NCBI GenBank assembly: GCA_963733395.1
Contig: CAVTCZ010000002.1
Coordinates: forward strand, 62,001 to 126,000
Direction: 5' to 3'
From: JADKAV01 sp963733395
GTDB taxonomy: Bacteria; Actinomycetota; Actinomycetes; S36-B12; UBA10799
DNA: 64,000 nt
Shown one piece after another: positions 61,233-64,000 of the stretch; position 1 is the stretch's first letter; every line of letters starts with the position of its first letter. A program made the position numbers and the translations under genes. The notes below the pieces were generated by a model, which saw only the letters and a list, made by a program, of their open reading frames with translations, was not told where the DNA came from and did no database searches.

Positions 61233-62336
61233 ATGAGCATGAAGGACTGGATGGACAAGGACTACTACAAGGTCCTGGGCGTCCCCAAGGACGCCGACTC
61301 CGCGGCCATCAAGAAGGCGTACCGCAAACTCGCCCGCGAGTTGCACCCCGACACCAACCCCGATCCGAAAGCCGCAGAGCGGTTCAAGGAGGTGTCCGAG
61401 GCCAACGACGTGCTCTCGGATGCCAAGAAGCGCGCGGAGTACGACGAGGCCCGCCAGATGATGGCCTCCGGCGGATTCCGGATGCCCGGTGCCGCCGGGC
61501 CCGGACCGGACTTCGACTTCGGCGACATCTTCCGGCGGGCCGGGGGATCGGCCGGCGACTTCGGTGAGACCCTGTCGGGCTTGTTCAACCGCCGCGGTGC
61601 GCAGCGACAGGCGCGCCGTGGGCAGGACGTCGAGGCCGATGTCAACATCTCCTTCGCCGAGGCGCTTCGCGGGTTGACCACGTCCATGCGCTTGACCAGC
61701 GAGGACGCGTGCCCCGACTGTGCCGGCACCGGCGCCAAGGCTGGCACCACCCCGCGCGTCTGCCCGGACTGTGAGGGCACAGGAATGGCCACCCGCAACG
61801 CCGGTGGCTTCGCCTTCGCCGAGCCCTGCCCGCACTGCCGCGGCCGGGGTCTGGTGGTCGACGACCCGTGCCTGCGGTGCCACGGCTCCGGCCGCGCGGC
61901 CTCCAGCACGACGGTGAACGCCCGCATCCCCGCGGGGGTCAAGGACGGCCAGAAGGTGCGTCTGCGGGGCAAGGGGGCGCCCGGCGAGCGCGGTGGCCAC
62001 AACGGCGACCTGCTGATCACCGTGCATGTGGCTTCCGATCCGACCTTCACGCGCAAGGACGACAACATCACCGTGTCGGTGCCGGTCGGTTTCGACGACG
62101 TCGCACTCGGCGGGCAGGTGAAGGTGCCGCTGCCACTGGGCGGGACCAAGACTCTGAAACTGCCGCCGGGCACGAGCAACGGTCGCACCTTCCGCATCCG
62201 CGGTGAGGGTGCGCCGCGCAAGGACGGGACGAAGGGCGACCTGCTCGCCACCGTTGCCGTCCAGGTTCCCGCTGACTTGAACGCCGAGGCCCGTGAGGCC
62301 ATTGAGCAGTACCGGAAGGCGATGAGCCATGGATGA
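61233..62336 (+). CDS. dnaJ: Chaperone DnaJ (type I Hsp40)
   Basis: This is a 367-residue protein. The J domain (DYYKVLGVPKDADSAAIKKA, then HPD in ELHPDTNP) is followed by a Gly/Phe region and four zinc-finger repeats: CPDCAGTG, CPDCEGTG, CPHCRGRG and CLRCHGSG. The C-terminal substrate domains follow (GVKDGQKVRLRGKGAPGERG). All catalytic and metal positions are present. A strong GGAAGGAGG Shine-Dalgarno lies upstream. This is the DnaJ1 type that is co-transcribed with hspR in actinobacteria. Confidence 0.97.
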   Translation: MSMKDWMDKDYYKVLGVPKDADSAAIKKAYRKLARELHPDTNPDPKAAERFKEVSEANDVLSDAKKRAEYDEARQMMASGGFRMPGAAGPGPDFDFGDIFRRAGGSAGDFGETLSGLFNRRGAQRQARRGQDVEADVNISFAEALRGLTTSMRLTSEDACPDCAGTGAKAGTTPRVCPDCEGTGMATRNAGGFAFAEPCPHCRGRGLVVDDPCLRCHGSGRAASSTTVNARIPAGVKDGQKVRLRGKGAPGERGGHNGDLLITVHVASDPTFTRKDDNITVSVPVGFDDVALGGQVKVPLPLGGTKTLKLPPGTSNGRTFRIRGEGAPRKDGTKGDLLATVAVQVPADLNAEAREAIEQYRKAMSHG

Positions 62337-62643
62337 GGACTTCCCGGCTTACGTGATCTCGATCGCGGCGCAACTGTCCGGGCTGCACCCGCAGACTCTG
62401 CGGCAGTACGACCGGCTCGGCCTGGTCACGCCGCAGCGCTCGGGGCGCTACCGGCTGTACAGCCTGCGGGACATCCGCCGGCTGGAGAAGGTCCAGACGT
62501 TGACAGCCGAGGGCCTGAATCTCGAGGGGATCCGGCGGGTGCTGGACCTCGAGGAGGAAGTCGTGGAGTTGCGTGCCCGGCTGCAGCACTACGAGCGCGA
62601 GGAGCGCTCGACGGCGCTGGTGGTGTGGCGGGGTCGGCGCTAG
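62329..62643 (+). CDS. hspR: HspR heat-shock repressor (MerR family)
   Basis: This is a 104-residue protein overlapping the dnaJ end by 8 nt. The MerR winged helix YVISIAAQLSGLHPQTLRQY, then DRLGLVTPQRSGRYRLYS, is followed by a dimerisation coiled coil (LDLEEEVVELRARLQHYERE). HspR binds HAIR operators together with DnaK as co-repressor. Candidate HAIR sites are present ahead of dnaK (58721-58741) and clpB (62822-62842), so this protein very probably controls both its own operon and clpB. Confidence 0.96.
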   Translation: MDEDFPAYVISIAAQLSGLHPQTLRQYDRLGLVTPQRSGRYRLYSLRDIRRLEKVQTLTAEGLNLEGIRRVLDLEEEVVELRARLQHYEREERSTALVVWRGRR

Positions 62644-62821
62644 CAGTCTGCGGCCCCTCGACCGACCCGTCCAGATCATGCCCGATGAACGGGTCGCCCG
62701 CTGGCAGCGGCCAGGACCGGGCGATCCTGAACCGCGTTCGACGCCGCGCCCCCACCACGACCTCTCCGCCGAAGTCCCAAGCGCCACCAAGCGAATGCCG
62801 ACTACGTCGGGGCGGCAGAAC

Positions 62822-62842
62822 CTTGCTACGAGAAGACTCATA
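62822..62842. promoter_or_regulatory. HAIR-like operator upstream of clpB
   Basis: CTTGCTA, 7 nt, ACTCATA has the exact HAIR spacing and shares the right-half core CTCATA with the dnaK site. The left half is weaker (CTTG conserved). It lies just ahead of the clpB -35. Confidence 0.65.
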
Positions 62843-62846
62843 GTTA

Positions 62847-62876
62847 TTGACACGAGCTGCCTAGTTCCGACACAAT
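62847..62876 (+). promoter_or_regulatory. Promoter of clpB
   Basis: TTGACA (62847-62852), 18-bp spacer, CACAAT (62871-62876), ending 6 nt before the ATG at 62883. Transcription would begin at or next to the start codon, so clpB is probably leaderless, unlike dnaK. Confidence 0.7.
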
Positions 62877-62882
62877 AGAACC

Positions 62883-64000
62883 ATGGACTTCACTTCTAAG
62901 GCGCAGGACGCCCTCGGAGCTGCGATTCGGCAAGCCGCAGCCGACGGCCACTCGGAAGTCACCCCTGCGCACCTGCTACATGCTCTGCTTGCCCAGGGGG
63001 AGGGCATCGCGGTCGCGCTGCTCGACACCGTGGGGGTCAACCGCCCGGCGCTGGACGCCGACGTCCGGCGCACGTTGTCGGCGCTGCCCGCAGCCAGTGG
63101 CTCCTCGATGGGCCAGCCCGGCCTCTCCCGCACCATGCACGCCGTCCTGCAGGCGGCCCAGGACCTCGCCAATCAGCGCGGGGACGCCTACGTCTCGACC
63201 GAACACCTGCTGATCGGGATCGCCGAGAAGCAGCCCGATCTGCTGCCCGTCGAGCCGGCCAAGTTGCTCGACGCCCTGTCGCAGGTCGCCGGGGACCGAC
63301 GCGTCACCAACCAGGACCCGGAGGCCAGCTTCCAGGCCCTCGAGAAGTACGGCGTGGATCTGACCGAACGTGCCCGCGAGGGCAAGATCGACCCGGTGAT
63401 CGGCCGGGACGCGGAGATCCGCCGGGTCATGCAGGTGCTGTCCCGCCGCACGAAGAACAACCCCGTGCTCATCGGCGAGCCCGGCGTCGGCAAGACGGCC
63501 GTGGTCGAGGGCCTCGCCCAGCGCATCGTGGCCGGCGACGTGCCCGAGTCGCTGCGCAACAAGAGCCTCATCTCGCTGGATCTGCCCGGCATGGTCGCCG
63601 GTGCGAAGTACCGCGGGGAGTTCGAGGAGCGGCTCAAGTCCGTGCTCGAGGAGATCCAGCAATCCGACGGGCAGATCATCACGTTCATCGACGAACTGCA
63701 CACCGTCGTCGGCGCAGGTGCCTCCGGTGAGGGCGCGATGGACGCCGGCAACATGCTCAAGCCCATGCTCGCCCGCGGTGAGCTCCGGATGGTCGGCGCC
63801 ACCACGCTCGACGAGTACCGCGAGCACATCGAGAAGGACCCCGCGCTCGAGCGCCGGTTCCAGCAGGTGCTGGTCGGCGAGCCGAGCGTCGAGGAGACCA
63901 TCGGCATCCTGCGCGGGCTCAAGGAGAAGTACGAGGCGCACCACAAGGTGGCCATCGCCGATGCCGCCCTGGTGGCCGCGGCCACCCTCTCGGACCGCTA
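62883..64000 (+). CDS. clpB: ATP-dependent disaggregase ClpB, C-terminus outside window
   Basis: The first 372 residues are visible. The N-terminal double Clp repeat (FTSKAQDALGAAIRQAAADG; HAVLQAAQDLANQRGDAYVS+TEHLLIG) is followed by the first AAA domain with Walker A LIGEPGVGKTAVVEGLAQ near residue 197, Walker B ITFIDELHTVVGAG, sensor region RMVGATTLDEYREHIEKDPA+LERRFQ. The middle coiled-coil domain that separates ClpB from ClpC/ClpA lies beyond the window, but the YGVDLTERAREGKIDPVIGR linker and the HspR-type operator upstream fit ClpB. It rescues aggregated protein with the DnaK system. Confidence 0.93.
   Translation, partial: MDFTSKAQDALGAAIRQAAADGHSEVTPAHLLHALLAQGEGIAVALLDTVGVNRPALDADVRRTLSALPAASGSSMGQPGLSRTMHAVLQAAQDLANQRGDAYVSTEHLLIGIAEKQPDLLPVEPAKLLDALSQVAGDRRVTNQDPEASFQALEKYGVDLTERAREGKIDPVIGRDAEIRRVMQVLSRRTKNNPVLIGEPGVGKTAVVEGLAQRIVAGDVPESLRNKSLISLDLPGMVAGAKYRGEFEERLKSVLEEIQQSDGQIITFIDELHTVVGAGASGEGAMDAGNMLKPMLARGELRMVGATTLDEYREHIEKDPALERRFQQVLVGEPSVEETIGILRGLKEKYEAHHKVAIADAALVAAATLSDR

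Overview
The window is high-GC DNA from an actinobacterium (Actinomycetota). The evidence is a dnaK-grpE-dnaJ-hspR operon with HspR-type HAIR operators, a wax ester synthase/diacylglycerol acyltransferase, an HdrD-like Fe-S reductase of the mycobacterial type, a fused CysNC, many GTG starts, and many apparently leaderless genes with a TANNNT-like hexamer 6-7 nt before the start codon. I cannot place it below class. No phage, plasmid, CRISPR array or rRNA is visible, and one tRNA (Ser, CGA) is present.

Layout. 1-2.3 kb: a partial GH76-like sugar hydrolase, a DUF2786 protein and a small zinc-metallohydrolase. 2.5-6 kb: an OmpR-type two-component system diverging from a thioredoxin lipoprotein, CcdA and Excalibur cluster. 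6.1-12.3 kb: a lipoprotein, dcd, sulfate activation (cysD, cysNC) and a GGDEF-EAL protein. 12.3-16.3 kb (minus strand): YccF, a membrane Fe-S oxidoreductase and an acyltransferase. 16.4-24.7 kb: a DUF559 nuclease-like gene bracketed by two copies of a palindrome, PPK2, then a copper and haem-copper cluster (CopC, CopD-CtaG fusion, Sco, PCuAC, DyP peroxidase), a lipoprotein and a PemK-like protein. 25-31.3 kb: putrescine to GABA to succinic semialdehyde catabolism (transaminase, Lrp regulator, aldehyde dehydrogenase, saccharopine dehydrogenase-like protein, GabT). 31.7-41 kb: a lipoprotein, a DAG kinase-like protein, a SulP transporter, a DUF2252 protein, a secreted EEP-family enzyme, a YcaQ-like glycosylase and an AspT/YidE-type transporter. 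40.9-47.1 kb: PntAB, an esterase, upp, tadA and an MFS carrier. 47.2-56.7 kb: a 1088-residue secreted protein of unknown function facing a secreted RCC1-repeat protein, a GH3 beta-glucosidase, a WS/DGAT and a gene remnant. 57-58.6 kb: tRNA-Ser, a ParB-like small protein, a DUF4436 membrane protein and a small membrane protein. 58.7-64 kb: the heat-shock operon and the start of clpB.

Two features run through the whole window. First, about a dozen otherwise well-conserved genes carry single-base frameshifts, mostly +1, and cysD also has an in-frame TAG where the family has Tyr. Intact flanking frames, preserved ATGA overlaps and terminator positions all suggest consensus errors in the assembly rather than gene decay, so I annotate these genes at full length with the breaks marked. 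Second, intergenic regions hold long imperfect palindromes built from short repeated words. One family (core AACTTCG-GCCGATTCCGGCCA) brackets the DUF559 gene and recurs at 39.1 kb. Another (core GAGTGTTGCG) recurs at 31.4, 40.8 and 56.8 kb, including a 25-nt identical stretch in inverted orientation 25 kb apart.
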